This document shows, piece by piece, positions 27,718-37,494 of a stretch of DNA of 64,000 bases (positions are counted from its first letter, which is position 1; the number at the start of each line of letters is the position of its first letter). The notes beneath the pieces were generated by a model. The model searched no databases. It was not told where the DNA came from and was given only the letters and a program-made list of their open reading frames with translations. The translations under genes were made by a program, and so were the position numbers. This DNA comes from Nostoc sp. S4 (lineage in GTDB: Bacteria > Cyanobacteriota > Cyanobacteriia > Cyanobacteriales > Nostocaceae): NCBI GenBank assembly GCA_029379225.1, contig JAQYWR010000004.1:186001-250000 (forward strand), written 5' to 3'.

Positions 27718-29163
27718 CTAATTGGCTTGCGTTATTGCTGTACTTAAGCGCGGTCGATCTAAACCAATCTGATTGAGTAGTAACCAAGATTGGATGAGGT
27801 CAGGGCCATGAACGTCTCCAGTTAAAGCTGCTCTAAGCGATCGCATTACTAAGCCTTTTTTTACTTTTTGCTCTTTGACCGCTTGTTTAATAATGTCTTG
27901 AGCAGATTCCTCCGAAAGTTGTGGCTGATTTTGCAAAGCTGTGACAATCCCCTCCAGGACAGCAGCAGAACCTTCTTGCTTGAGTTGGGTATTGGCTTCG
28001 TCGCTAAATTCAACTGTGTCGCTGAAAAATAATAGACTCATACCTACAGCATCTACCAATCGAGTCAAGCTTTGGCTAATTAAAGCTACTAGCTGTTCTA
28101 ACCAGGGGCGAGTGCGTCCACCATCAAATTTATACCCAGATGCTTGCCAATAGGGTATGAGTAAATCTGTGAGTTGCTCTACAGGCATATTGTGAATATA
28201 CTGACTGTTCAACCAATCCAACTTGTCCCAGTCAAATTTTGCACCTGCTTTATTGACGCGCTCAAAGCTAAACTCCTTAGCTGCTGTTTCTAAGGTAAAT
28301 ATTTCTTGGGTTGAATCTGGTGGCGACCAACCAAGTAATGTCATGTAATTCACCAAGCCTTCGGCAGTAAAGCCCATTTGCTGAAAGTCACAAATGGAAG
28401 TGACGCCATCCCGCTTGGAAAGCTTGCGTCCATCCTTGTTTAAAATCAGTGGCGAATGAGCAAACTCTGGAATTTTTGCCCCCAAAGCTTCATACAACAA
28501 AATTTGCTTGGCTGTATTGGCGATGTGGTCTTCTCCCCGAATCACATGGGTGATTTGCATATCTATATCATCCACTACAACTACAAAGTTGTATAAAGGT
28601 TGACCGCTTTCCTCTTCTGAGGCGCGCGCGATAACCATATCACCACCTAAATCGCTACCTCGCCAAGACATTTTTCCGCGCACTAGGTCGTTCCAGATAA
28701 TTTCCCGCTCATCTTCGATTTTGAAGCGAATCACAGAAGAACGACCTTCTGCTTCAAAAGCGGCGCGTTGTTCTGAGGTGAGGTTGCGATGACGGTTGTC
28801 ATAGCGGGGAGCTTCACCTCTAGCCTTCTGAGCTTCTCGCAGAGCCTCTAGTTCTTCGGGGGTGGTGTAGCAGCGATAAGCTAATCCTTCATCTAGCAGT
28901 TTTTGTACTGCTTGTTTATAAAGATCCAGGCGTTGGGATTGAAAAAATGGCCCTTCATCCCAGTTCAATCCTAGCCAGCGCAGTCCTTGAAGGATATTTT
29001 CAGTGTATTCAGGACGCGATCGCTCTAGGTCTGTGTCTTCTACTCTAAGAATGAACTTCCCGCCGTGGTGATGGGCGAATAACCAGTTAAATACAGCCGT
29101 TCTCGCTGTACCAATATGTAAATTTCCAGTCGGACTCGGCGCAATTCGGACTCTAACAGTCAC
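27718..29163 (-). CDS. gltX: Glutamyl-tRNA synthetase
   Basis: This is a 481-residue class I synthetase. The HIGH-type motif is HIGT ([20 protein letters not shown], about residues 16-19). The KMSKS-type motif is KLSKR in [15 protein letters not shown]. Length fits bacterial GluRS. In cyanobacteria the enzyme charges tRNA-Glu for protein synthesis and for chlorophyll precursor synthesis, and is usually non-discriminating for tRNA-Gln. It lacks the C-terminal CAAD membrane domain that some cyanobacterial GluRS proteins carry. A tRNA-Asp gene lies upstream on the same strand. Confidence 0.95.
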   Translation of the reverse strand: MTVRVRIAPSPTGNLHIGTARTAVFNWLFAHHHGGKFILRVEDTDLERSRPEYTENILQGLRWLGLNWDEGPFFQSQRLDLYKQAVQKLLDEGLAYRCYTTPEELEALREAQKARGEAPRYDNRHRNLTSEQRAAFEAEGRSSVIRFKIEDEREIIWNDLVRGKMSWRGSDLGGDMVIARASEEESGQPLYNFVVVVDDIDMQITHVIRGEDHIANTAKQILLYEALGAKIPEFAHSPLILNKDGRKLSKRDGVTSICDFQQMGFTAEGLVNYMTLLGWSPPDSTQEIFTLETAAKEFSFERVNKAGAKFDWDKLDWLNSQYIHNMPVEQLTDLLIPYWQASGYKFDGGRTRPWLEQLVALISQSLTRLVDAVGMSLLFFSDTVEFSDEANTQLKQEGSAAVLEGIVTALQNQPQLSEESAQDIIKQAVKEQKVKKGLVMRSLRAALTGDVHGPDLIQSWLLLNQIGLDRPRLSTAITQAN

Positions 29164-29337
29164 AGTTAATTCTCTCTTTTACAAAGCATGAATAAATGTA
29201 GCTTATATTTAAACTCTAAGCCCTGAGTCCGTAGAGATACGATTGCTCACCTCTGTACTAAATTATCGTAATACCAGATAACTCAGTTGAAATCTTCCGA
29301 CACTCAACAGTCAACACTCTTTATTTATAATTTATAA

Positions 29338-29411
29338 CGGGACTGACGGGGCTCGAACCCGCAACTTCCGCCGTGACAGGGCGGTGCTCTAACCAATTGA
29401 ACTACAGTCCC
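29338..29411 (-). tRNA. tRNA-Asp (GTC)
   Basis: The minus strand folds as a complete cloverleaf. The acceptor stem is GGGACTG/CAGTCCC with discriminator G. The D arm is GTTC...GAGC. The anticodon arm is CCGCC-CTGTCAC-GGCGG with anticodon GTC. The T arm is GCGGG-TTCGAGC-CCCGT. It is 74 bases long; the 3' CCA is not encoded. Confidence 0.97.
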
Positions 29412-29485
29412 TTGATGGCAACTTTGCTATTGTCGCTATTTTATTTGTAATTGTCAAGGGTTTTTCAGCGAACAATGAGGAACTA

Positions 29486-31012
29486 TTAAACCGACCCGGA
29501 CAATACAACCTGAGGCTTTGATTCTAGATGTTGCAATATCCGGGATTGGATTTGTGTATACTGCTGCTTTAATAGCTGTTTACTCAAGTGGGGTTGAGAA
29601 GTGGGTGGTAGGTTGTGGCTCTGTTCCACCCAAGTTTTTAAGATTTGCCGCTGAGTCGGGTCAATGCGACTGCTGAGAACATTAGCACAGGAATGTGGTG
29701 CTTCCAGACTAAAGAAAATCAACGGGTAACGTTCATTTTCGGCCAGCAAACTCACCAATCTACGATTTTGAAGATTTTGCATATCTAAGTAGCAAGGTAG
29801 CCACTTAGGGGCTAGTTCCCGATGATAGAGTACAGTCACCCACAACAGCATTGGGTGGGGGGATGTGATGAAAATAAATTGATTGTAACGGGTAGCAAGA
29901 GCATAGTTTTTGATTTCTAATTTTGGCAGCATTAACCATAGTGCTGCTACAGATTTTTGTCCGGTGTCTACAAGCTGGGGAAAAACAATTTCTTGAATTG
30001 GTTTATTCTCAGGCCAGGAAAGTTGGCGACAGGTTTGTTCTAATATGATTGTTAAGCCAGAATCTAAGGGACGGCTGAGAATGGATCTAGAAGCTAGAGT
30101 TGTAGGTAAACTCGGACAACTAGATTGTTCTAAACTATTAATAACTTGTAAAATTTGAGCGATATTTTGTGGGCGATCGCTTGCTTTTTTAGCCAGACAA
30201 GCCATGATTAAACTATTGAGTTTTTGAGGTAATTTCAGAGTGAGTTTTACATCTGCGAGCGTTTTTGGTGGTTCAAAGTGATGGGCTTTATACCAAGCAC
30301 CAAAGTAGTCAGTTTCCGGTTGCCAAGGTTTTTTGCCTGTGAGCATTTCAAACATCATCACACCCAGGCTATAAATATCAGAGCGACCATCTAATTTTTC
30401 CCCATCTAGTTGTTCTGGAGAACAATAGGGCAAAGTTCCATTAAACCCTCTACTGGTACTGGCTGTTGATGTATAATTTAAAAATTTAGCAATACCAAAA
30501 TCTAAGATTTTAACTAAATGGCCTAATATTGGCTCGGGAATAACTAATATATTTGCAGGTTTAATATCTCTATGAACTAACGGACAAATTTTGCCATCAA
30601 TATTAATGCCTTGATGGGCAGACTGTAAACCCAAACAAATTTGTCGGCAGATAGTCAAAAACATCGGCAAGGATAACGGAATTAAATCCTTTAAACTCTT
30701 CCCGGATAGATATTCCATGACGTAGTATGGTTTTCCTTTGTCACTAACACCATAATCATACGCCCGCACAATATGTACGCTTTTTTGACTCAAAGCTGCA
30801 CTCATTAAAGCTTCACGAGCAAAATCTTGTTGCATTTTACTATCAACAACAGTTTGAGTCAAAAACTTGATAGCAACTGGCGTCCCTCCTAACAAAATAT
30901 CATTTGCTAAAAAAACTTCCCCCATACCACCGCTGCCAATTAATTGCTTGAGTTGATAACGATTGGCAAGCAAGCCCGTACTAATAGAAGATGTAAATGG
31001 GCTTTGATTCAC
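29486..31012 (-). CDS. Serine/threonine protein kinase with unknown C-terminal domain
   Basis: This is a 508-residue soluble Hanks-type kinase. Its motifs are the Gly loop GSGGMGEVFLAND, the Lys in VAIKFL, the catalytic loop HRDIKPANIL, DFGIAKF, the activation-loop end GTLPYCSPEQL, and RSDIYSLGVMMFEMLTG. The kinase part covers about residues 18-290. The C-terminal 200 residues have no membrane helix or PASTA repeat. They share blocks with the next gene: WPENKPIQEIVFPQL, LWLMLPKLEIKNYA, LLWVTVLYHRELAPKWLP and QRQILKTWVEQS. It is probably a paralogue in tandem, 93 bases downstream of the other kinase. Targets are unknown. Confidence 0.9.
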   Translation of the reverse strand: MNQSPFTSSISTGLLANRYQLKQLIGSGGMGEVFLANDILLGGTPVAIKFLTQTVVDSKMQQDFAREALMSAALSQKSVHIVRAYDYGVSDKGKPYYVMEYLSGKSLKDLIPLSLPMFLTICRQICLGLQSAHQGINIDGKICPLVHRDIKPANILVIPEPILGHLVKILDFGIAKFLNYTSTASTSRGFNGTLPYCSPEQLDGEKLDGRSDIYSLGVMMFEMLTGKKPWQPETDYFGAWYKAHHFEPPKTLADVKLTLKLPQKLNSLIMACLAKKASDRPQNIAQILQVINSLEQSSCPSLPTTLASRSILSRPLDSGLTIILEQTCRQLSWPENKPIQEIVFPQLVDTGQKSVAALWLMLPKLEIKNYALATRYNQFIFITSPHPMLLWVTVLYHRELAPKWLPCYLDMQNLQNRRLVSLLAENERYPLIFFSLEAPHSCANVLSSRIDPTQRQILKTWVEQSHNLPPTSQPHLSKQLLKQQYTQIQSRILQHLESKPQVVLSGSV

Positions 31013-31105
31013 TTTAATAACCTCTGAGCTTTAATCTATTTATAATAAATAATATGCAGAGAAACATCTTAATAAAACTAGTTAATATTTTTAGAAATTT
31101 AAAAA

Positions 31106-32728
31106 TTAAATATTAATGAAATAAAAAAATTTTAAAATTATTTCCCAAAATTTTGTCATTCTCTTCTTTAAACTTTCTTTTTCAGCTTTTTGCTTTGAAA
31201 TTAATTTTCTTAAAATATCTATTTTTAGCTTTTCATACTCTATTTTGAGAAGATTTTTAGCTTCTTTAGGTAAAATTGATTCATTTACTTGTTGACTGAC
31301 ATTTAACCAATCTATAAGTTGTTGCCGTTGGTTAGCTGTGAGACTTAAAGTTCTGACATGAGAACAACAGTTAGGATCTTCTAAAGGAAAGAATAGTAGA
31401 TGATAGTAACCTACTTCTGCTAAACTACGCGCTATATTCTGCCCTTTATAATCTTTTAAATCCAAAAAATAAGGTAACCATTTCGTTAGAGAAGGTTCAG
31501 TATCATACAGGACTGTTACCCACAATAACATTGGGTATATATTTATTTTACTTAAAAATTCTGTACCATGTACTTTATCAAAAAATTTTGCAATTTCTTG
31601 TTTTGGCAGCATTGCCCAAAAAGTTGGTATAGTTCTTTGAGGAGTATGTAATAAATGAGGAAATCCAATTGGTGCGACTGGTTTATTTTTCGGCCAATTT
31701 TTCTGTAAACACTCTTTTTCTGATAAAAATGTAGCAGGAACTAATTGTACAGGTAATGAGATTTCAATATTATCATTACTATCAGTATCACTATCTTTAA
31801 TCTGGCTATTTACCTTTGCTAATTCGTTTAATATTTGGTTGATATTTTGAGGGCGATCGCTTACTTCTTTAGCTAAACAGCTCATTAAAATTTTTTGTAA
31901 TATCTGGGGAATTTTTACTTGAGGATTTACTTCTTCAACTGGAGGCGGTATTTGAAAACGATGTGCTTGATACCAACTACCAAATGAGTTACTTTTTGTC
32001 TGAAATGGATGTTTACCTGTTAACATTTCAAACATCAATACTCCCAAACTATAAATATCAGAGCGGATATCCAACAGTTTGCGTCCTTCCATGTGTTCTG
32101 GAGAACAATAAGGCAAACTGCCGATAAAAGAATCTGTCAGAGTCATGCCACTTCGCTCTGTTAAAAACTTGGCAATCCCAAAATCGAGAATTTTGACAAT
32201 TTCTCCTTTTCCATCTTGATTCAGAAATATATTTTCTGGTTTGATATCCCTGTGAACAATCGGATAAATTTCTCCTTTGAGGCTAATACCTTGGTGGGCA
32301 CATTGCAAACCTAAACAAATTTGATGAGTAATCTCTAAAAACTTCGATATTGTTAAAGGTTGGACTTTTAAAATCTGTTTGAGATTTTTGCCTTGAAGAT
32401 ATTCCATTACATAAAAAGGAATTTTATCTTCAGTTACACCGTAACTTAAAATCCGAACAATATGTTTGCTCTTACGACCCAATTGAGCACCAATAAAAAT
32501 CTCTCTGGCAAAGCGTTGAGACATTTGCTGGTTAGCTAAACTGAGTGATAAAATTTTGACTGCGATAGGCATCCTGCCTTTAGCAGTATCTTCTGCTAGG
32601 TAAACTCTACCCATTCCTCCTTTACCAATTAAATCTCTGATTAAATAGCGATTATTTAAAAGTTGTCCAATGTAATTGTCTAATTCTACTTTTTGCCCTA
32701 CCATATTCTCAATTTCTTTGGGTTTCAT
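31106..32728 (-). CDS. Serine/threonine protein kinase, tandem paralogue
   Basis: This is a 540-residue Hanks-type kinase. It has GKGGMGRVYLAED, the Lys in IAVKIL, HRDIKPENIFL, DFGIAKFL, GSLPYCSPEHM and RSDIYSLGVLMFEMLTG; all catalytic residues are present. The C-terminal half repeats the blocks of its neighbour: WPKNKPVAPIGFPHL, FWAMLPKQEIAKF, LLWVTVLYDTEPSLTKWLP and QRQQLIDWLNVS. A basic tail follows, ending in an aromatic FWEIILKFFYFINI stretch that may touch the membrane. The pair faces the same way and may be cotranscribed. The coding sequence is more AT-rich than the downstream copy. Substrates are unknown. Confidence 0.9.
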   Translation of the reverse strand: MKPKEIENMVGQKVELDNYIGQLLNNRYLIRDLIGKGGMGRVYLAEDTAKGRMPIAVKILSLSLANQQMSQRFAREIFIGAQLGRKSKHIVRILSYGVTEDKIPFYVMEYLQGKNLKQILKVQPLTISKFLEITHQICLGLQCAHQGISLKGEIYPIVHRDIKPENIFLNQDGKGEIVKILDFGIAKFLTERSGMTLTDSFIGSLPYCSPEHMEGRKLLDIRSDIYSLGVLMFEMLTGKHPFQTKSNSFGSWYQAHRFQIPPPVEEVNPQVKIPQILQKILMSCLAKEVSDRPQNINQILNELAKVNSQIKDSDTDSNDNIEISLPVQLVPATFLSEKECLQKNWPKNKPVAPIGFPHLLHTPQRTIPTFWAMLPKQEIAKFFDKVHGTEFLSKINIYPMLLWVTVLYDTEPSLTKWLPYFLDLKDYKGQNIARSLAEVGYYHLLFFPLEDPNCCSHVRTLSLTANQRQQLIDWLNVSQQVNESILPKEAKNLLKIEYEKLKIDILRKLISKQKAEKESLKKRMTKFWEIILKFFYFINI

Positions 32729-33055
32729 AAAAATAAATTATTAAAAATATTGTTGGCAAAATACTTAAATCAGTTTAATTAATTAAAAATTTTATTATAA
32801 AATTGAGATTATTTATTTAAATACACAACATAATAATTTCAGAAAATCCTGTAAAAAGTTTTTTCTTAAACATCGATTGCCTATCTGCAAAAGCTCTTAC
32901 ACATTATGTAACATATTTATTAAGAAACACGGCTGAGAAATTACACTGAAAGTATAAATAAGCTAGATAAAATTACCTGGTATATTCCGTGAATACACAG
33001 TAACAACCAGGAAAAACTAAATAGCAGTAAAAGTAATTACTTAAACTCTGTACGA
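32729..33055. other. AT-rich spacer, nothing recognised
   Basis: It separates the kinase start from the end of the phytase-like gene (both minus strand). No hairpin terminator with a T run stands out. Confidence 0.5.
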
Positions 33056-34240
33056 TTAACGATTGAGATTTGGCAGGAAACGGCGTAAAAATCTAATTAG
33101 TGGTGTTTCAATTTTGATTTTAAAAGCTAAGAATTCGGTGCGTTCAATGGAGTTAAAATTATTGTCACTGACGAGAATTAATGAGCGCTGTCCATCAGGT
33201 AATTTAGGGCCAAGAGTTAAGCCTTCAATATTATCTAGGACTACATCTATAGTTCTCAAATCTAATAAAAGTTTTTTCTCAACTGGTTTAATATTTTTAG
33301 AGTCAACTGCTAAAAGACTATTAATATTGTGAATATCATCGGCTCCATCTAAAGAAACTTGAAACAGAGAAACAGCAAATCCTATACCAGTAAAAGACCG
33401 TTCTAAACTTAAGAAGTGTCCTTGATTATCAAGAGCAAGTAAATCAGGTAATCCACTAGCAAACTTACCTGTCAGATTCAAAAACGGTGCTACTGGTTGA
33501 GTTTGGTAAAGAAATTCCTGTTCTGGCTGCTTGCTAAATAAGTTATATTGCAAAATCCGACAAGGACTGCCGATGTTAGGTTGAGCAGCTGAACCATCTT
33601 GAATTAGAGCATTTTCTGTGGCTGTGAATAGATGCTTTCGATCGGGTGTGATGGTGAGGCTTTCAAAAGCCAAATTGTTACGAATACCTTGTTGACGATT
33701 TTTATCTGGTAAAAACTTGTTTGGTATGAGAAGTGTTGTAATTTCTCTACCAGAAGAGAGTGAGAATTCTTTAATAAAAGGATTAATTAATTTATTAACA
33801 TCGCCTTCAGAAGAAATAAATACAGAATCTTTATTAGTTAAAGCTATGCCTTCTGTATCAGTTTGACCAGGTAGAAATTTTTCACTATTTTTATTTAATA
33901 AGCTGGTAACATTAATAATAGCAATTCCATTTTTTTGTAAAGAACCCTTACTTAAGTCAATTTTTAAAGTATAGAAACGGGTATTACCTTTTTGTCCCCG
34001 GTCATCAGAAATAGCATAATAAAGATTATTTTTCGCATCATAGGTGATTCCAGATAAACCTCCTACTTCAGTTTTTTTGAAAATTAATTTTTTTGGTAAA
34101 GTAACTTCTCCAATAAATTTTATACTACTGATTTCAACAGCGTTTGATGGTAAGTTTGTGAAGAAGAGACTGATAATTAGAATTGGGATCAAAAAGTAAA
34201 TAATTCGTGGGAATACAAAAACTTTTTTAATTAACCGCAT
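33056..34240 (-). CDS. Secreted phytase-like esterase domain protein
   Basis: This is a 394-residue protein with a signal peptide or anchor (IIYFLIPILIISLFFTNLPSNAVE). It is followed by a beta-propeller of the phytase-like esterase family (PF13449 type). Typical blocks are GGLSGITYDAKNNLYYAISDDRG, DTEGIALTNKDSVFISSEGD, AFESLTITPDRKHLFTATENAL and DNIEGLTLGPKLPDGQRSLILVSDNNF. These proteins are periplasmic or extracellular and are annotated as phosphoesterases by similarity; real substrates are rarely known. The basic C-terminus (FLRRFLPNLNR) ends the protein. It stands alone between the kinases and a nuclease gene. Confidence 0.85.
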   Translation of the reverse strand: MRLIKKVFVFPRIIYFLIPILIISLFFTNLPSNAVEISSIKFIGEVTLPKKLIFKKTEVGGLSGITYDAKNNLYYAISDDRGQKGNTRFYTLKIDLSKGSLQKNGIAIINVTSLLNKNSEKFLPGQTDTEGIALTNKDSVFISSEGDVNKLINPFIKEFSLSSGREITTLLIPNKFLPDKNRQQGIRNNLAFESLTITPDRKHLFTATENALIQDGSAAQPNIGSPCRILQYNLFSKQPEQEFLYQTQPVAPFLNLTGKFASGLPDLLALDNQGHFLSLERSFTGIGFAVSLFQVSLDGADDIHNINSLLAVDSKNIKPVEKKLLLDLRTIDVVLDNIEGLTLGPKLPDGQRSLILVSDNNFNSIERTEFLAFKIKIETPLIRFLRRFLPNLNR

Positions 34241-34615
34241 AGAAAGCTATTGCTAAATTATCAAATGGACTGGGTAATCATATCCAAAATTATGTCCGAG
34301 AGTATTACCCACAGACAAATTTTGTCACAATTTCCTAGTACTCAGTAGTTTGTACCTTTTACTTTGGGAAAATAGGGAGTGGAGAGTAAAAATTTCTAAA
34401 TTATCTAAATGAGATAAGTAAGTCCGCACAATAAAACTAAACTATGTGAAGAAAAATTAATTAGACTAAAACTCTTTTTCCTCCTGCCTCCAGCAAGAAC
34501 TGCTTTACCTCAACAATAAATTTTCCTGCCTACTTACAAATTGCTCATTAGTCATTATTCATCGATTATTTCTTCTACACTATCCATCTCCCCACTGCCT
34601 ACTATGAATCATTAA
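34241..34615. other. Spacer with a dispersed repeat
   Basis: CCTCCTGCCTCCAGCAAGAA at 34481, continuing to 34504, matches 15208-15231. TCATTAGTCATTATTCATCG near 34545 is a degenerate short repeat. No gene seen. Confidence 0.5.
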
Positions 34616-36076
34616 CTAAGCAAGTTGCCAAGCATATTCATCGTGAAAAAACTGAACCAGCCAGTCTTTGACTACCCTGGTGGCACAACAGTCATCTTCG
34701 TTGTAGCTTTGGATACTTTCTAATAAAGTGCGATCGCCTGTTTTTAACCATTGCTCATACCAGTAAATACACTTAGCACCGCTAGCTTCTTTGTTGCGCC
34801 ACTCAAATCCTAACCAACGAGCGATCGCTTTGAGGGCATAGCTTTCTACAGGTAATGCGACACTTTGGGTTAATTGTTCGTATATATCGACAAATCGATT
34901 CAGTACAGGACGTACACTGGAGTAGGGAGTATTATAAAGCTTTGCGAGCCGTTTGACTGTATCAAATTCATAGACACAAAAATGATAAATTGGTGCTTGG
35001 GGATATTGCCAAACTAAATTCAAAAATTGCTGCCAAACTAATTCTTCGTCTTCTGGTTTTTCTGCTAAAAAAGAATAAAATTGTTCTGTGTTGGCAAGTC
35101 TATCAACCACTAAAACCCCCAACAAATAATTTAAATCCAAGTCTGGTTGTGCCTCAATATCAAAGTAAAGCTCTATGGGCGCTGTGAATGTAATATTTTC
35201 CTTTGGTAGGGGGTACGGTAAGATTAAAGGTCGATTTTGGAGTACAGATTGAGCTTGTACTACCAGCTTTGGTGCTACTTCACTATCAAAACCAACCAGG
35301 TTTTCGAGAATGGTGGGACTAGTGTTGGCGAGAGATTCGAGTGTAGTTATGTCTAAAGTTTGCAGTTGAGCGTAACGAATGGGTGTTACGCCTGGTAACA
35401 GTGAGAGATGTTGCTGAGTTTGAGCGATCGCATAGCATTGACTATACCAATGACAAAGATTGCACTTTTGCCGAGAAATAAACATTTCTGGCGGATTTGG
35501 CAACTCTAAAACTTGAATAAATTCCTCCAGAATTTGCTGCATCTGGGGCGTCCATTTAAACAGATCCACCTCATAACTAGTGTTTTTAGCTCGCAAAATC
35601 AGCAAAGCTGTTTCGGGTATAATTCCTTGGACTGTTGCCAACACTTGAGCATGAAACGCGGCCACAACTTGATATTCTTGTTTGGGACGCTTACCGAGTT
35701 CAATATTAGCCGGGACATACATCCAATCTCCAAAATGAGATTGTCCTGGCTGTTTAACAAGTAAATCTGGACGACTCAGTAAGGTGTATCCTTCAGAATA
35801 AGTTGCTAACAACACTCCTTTGTAGATGTACTCAACCCCTCGTTGCATCAATTCTAAAGTTGTTTTTTGTGCGGCTTTCCAGTTTCCAGATGGATAATCT
35901 GGCTGGTGATAAGTCAGCTGAGCCAAATTACTCAGTTGATGAGCGATTTTGTCCTGTTGTAGTTTAAAAAGCAGTTCATTAGGAGCATCACGCTGACTTT
36001 TGTCACCGTGGATATCTAAAAAAGGTCGGCGTTTACAGCGTTGGTATTGCAGTAGGAGTTCAGCATTAATTAGCAT
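34616..36076 (-). CDS. TM0106-family RecB-like nuclease
   Basis: This is a 486-residue protein. The N-terminal half resembles a RecB/Cas4-type PD-(D/E)xK nuclease: one Cys in LLQYQRCKRRPFLD, core residues in SRPDLLVKQPG, and a Cys cluster C-x2-C-x5-C in KCNLCHWYSQCYA. The four Cys could hold an iron-sulfur cluster as in Cas4 and AddB. A helix-hairpin-helix-like middle part (LSLLPGVTPIRYAQL) follows. The C-terminal half is an RNase H-like exonuclease: IELYFDIEAQPDLDLNYLLG, IYHFCVYEFDTVKRL and YNEDDCCATRVV. No Cas genes or helicase lie nearby. Its role in DNA metabolism is not established. Confidence 0.85.
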   Translation of the reverse strand: MLINAELLLQYQRCKRRPFLDIHGDKSQRDAPNELLFKLQQDKIAHQLSNLAQLTYHQPDYPSGNWKAAQKTTLELMQRGVEYIYKGVLLATYSEGYTLLSRPDLLVKQPGQSHFGDWMYVPANIELGKRPKQEYQVVAAFHAQVLATVQGIIPETALLILRAKNTSYEVDLFKWTPQMQQILEEFIQVLELPNPPEMFISRQKCNLCHWYSQCYAIAQTQQHLSLLPGVTPIRYAQLQTLDITTLESLANTSPTILENLVGFDSEVAPKLVVQAQSVLQNRPLILPYPLPKENITFTAPIELYFDIEAQPDLDLNYLLGVLVVDRLANTEQFYSFLAEKPEDEELVWQQFLNLVWQYPQAPIYHFCVYEFDTVKRLAKLYNTPYSSVRPVLNRFVDIYEQLTQSVALPVESYALKAIARWLGFEWRNKEASGAKCIYWYEQWLKTGDRTLLESIQSYNEDDCCATRVVKDWLVQFFHDEYAWQLA

Positions 36077-36223
36077 TTCTTTAAGTTAACAACAATTAGC
36101 ACTCTCTGGGTGTGACTCAGATAATTAATAGTAGAGGGGGAGGTGAGCAGATGGGGAAACAATGACAAACGACAAGTGACCAATGACTAATAACTAATCC
36201 AAAATCTAAAATCCAAAATTGGT

Positions 36224-37417
36224 ATGACCACTAGTTCTGTTGCACTAACCAGGTTGCATCGCCATCGAGAGCAATTTCCCGCTTTAGCAAATAAGACTTA
36301 TTTTAATTATGGAGGACAAGGGCCGATGCCCCGTGGGGCTATGGATGCGATCGCTCAAACTGAAGCTCATATTCAGCATATAGGCCCTTTTGGTTATGAG
36401 GTGTATCGCTGGATCAAACCACAAGTGGAAGCTGCAAGAGTTGCGATCGCTTCGGAGTTACAGATACCAACTGAGACAATAACCCTGACTGAGAATGTCA
36501 CTGTTGGCTGTAATATTGCTATGTGGGGTATAGAGTGGCGTGCTGGCGACCACATACTGCTCTCAGACTGCGAACACCCAGGCGTGATTGCCACAGCCCA
36601 AGAAATCGGTAGGCGATTCGCTACAGAAGTTACTACTTGTCCCCTGGAGGCGACTTTAAATGAAGGCGACCCTGTAAAAGTTATTAGCGAACACTTGCGT
36701 CCCAATACCCGCCTAGTAGTCTTGAGTCATGTTTTATGGAATACAGGTCAAGTTTTACCTCTAGATAAAATTGCCCAATTATGTCGAAATAATCATTCTG
36801 CACTGTTAATAGATGCTGCCCAATCTGTTGGTTCGTTACCTTTAAATTTGACCGAATTGGGGGTGGATTTTTATGCTTTTACTGGTCATAAATGGTTATG
36901 CGGCCCTGCTGGTGCAGGTGGTTTGTATGTACGACCAGAAGCGCGAGAAAGCCTCAAACCGACATTTATTGGCTATAGTGGCATTGTTGTCGATAGTCAA
37001 GCTCAGCCTGTGGATTGGCTTCCAGATGGGCGAAGATATGAAGTCTCTACCATAGCTTCTTCTTTGTATGTCGGGTTAGAGTCAGCGATCGCTATCCATC
37101 AACAATGGGGAACCTCACAGGAACGTTACGAGCAAATTTGTCACAACAGTGAGTACCTTTGGCGACAGTTAACAGCATTAGCTAATGTTAAATGTCTGCG
37201 AACTTCCCCACCAGAAAGCGGTTTAGTCTCTTTTCAACTGACAAGTAACCAGCCCCAAGCTAATCTCAAATTAGTGCAATTTTTAGAGTCGCAAAAAATC
37301 TTAACTCGGACAATTGCCAATCCAAACTGTATCCGGGCTACTGTCCATTACTTTACTTTAGAATCGGAAATCGACCAATTAATTGAGACAATTCAAAGTT
37401 TTTGCCAAACTAATTAA
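36224..37417 (+). CDS. Class V aminotransferase fold PLP enzyme, cystine lyase (C-DES)-like
   Basis: This is a 397-residue PLP enzyme of the NifS/Csd fold. The N-terminus REQFPALANKTYFNYGGQGPMP is typical. The PLP pocket includes LLIDAAQSVGSLPLNLTELGVDFYAFTGHKWLCGPAGAGGLYV, where the Lys of GHK forms the Schiff base. It lacks the active-site Cys loop of true cysteine desulfurases. The overall pattern, including the start, resembles the cyanobacterial L-cysteine/cystine C-S lyase C-DES. That enzyme releases a persulfide usable for iron-sulfur assembly. An uncharacterised class V paralogue is the alternative. It is divergent from the nuclease gene and 77 bases before a glycosyltransferase. Confidence 0.75.
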   Translation: MTTSSVALTRLHRHREQFPALANKTYFNYGGQGPMPRGAMDAIAQTEAHIQHIGPFGYEVYRWIKPQVEAARVAIASELQIPTETITLTENVTVGCNIAMWGIEWRAGDHILLSDCEHPGVIATAQEIGRRFATEVTTCPLEATLNEGDPVKVISEHLRPNTRLVVLSHVLWNTGQVLPLDKIAQLCRNNHSALLIDAAQSVGSLPLNLTELGVDFYAFTGHKWLCGPAGAGGLYVRPEARESLKPTFIGYSGIVVDSQAQPVDWLPDGRRYEVSTIASSLYVGLESAIAIHQQWGTSQERYEQICHNSEYLWRQLTALANVKCLRTSPPESGLVSFQLTSNQPQANLKLVQFLESQKILTRTIANPNCIRATVHYFTLESEIDQLIETIQSFCQTN

Positions 37418-37433
37418 CAGTTAATAACTAACA

Positions 37434-37467
37434 ATTAGGAGTTGGAATTATCATTCTAACTCCTAAT
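37434..37467 (+). repeat. Intergenic hairpin
   Basis: ATTAGGAGTTGGAAT and ATTCTAACTCCTAAT form a 15-bp stem (one G-T pair) with loop TATC. No T run follows, so it is more likely an mRNA structure between the PLP enzyme and glycosyltransferase genes than a terminator. Confidence 0.55.
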
Positions 37468-37494
37468 GACCAATGGAAAACTTTAAACTTAAAA

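Noticed and set aside
27566..27787. 73-codon frame across the gltX end
   Set aside because: It reads through the purine/pyrimidine hairpin and overlaps gltX in another frame.
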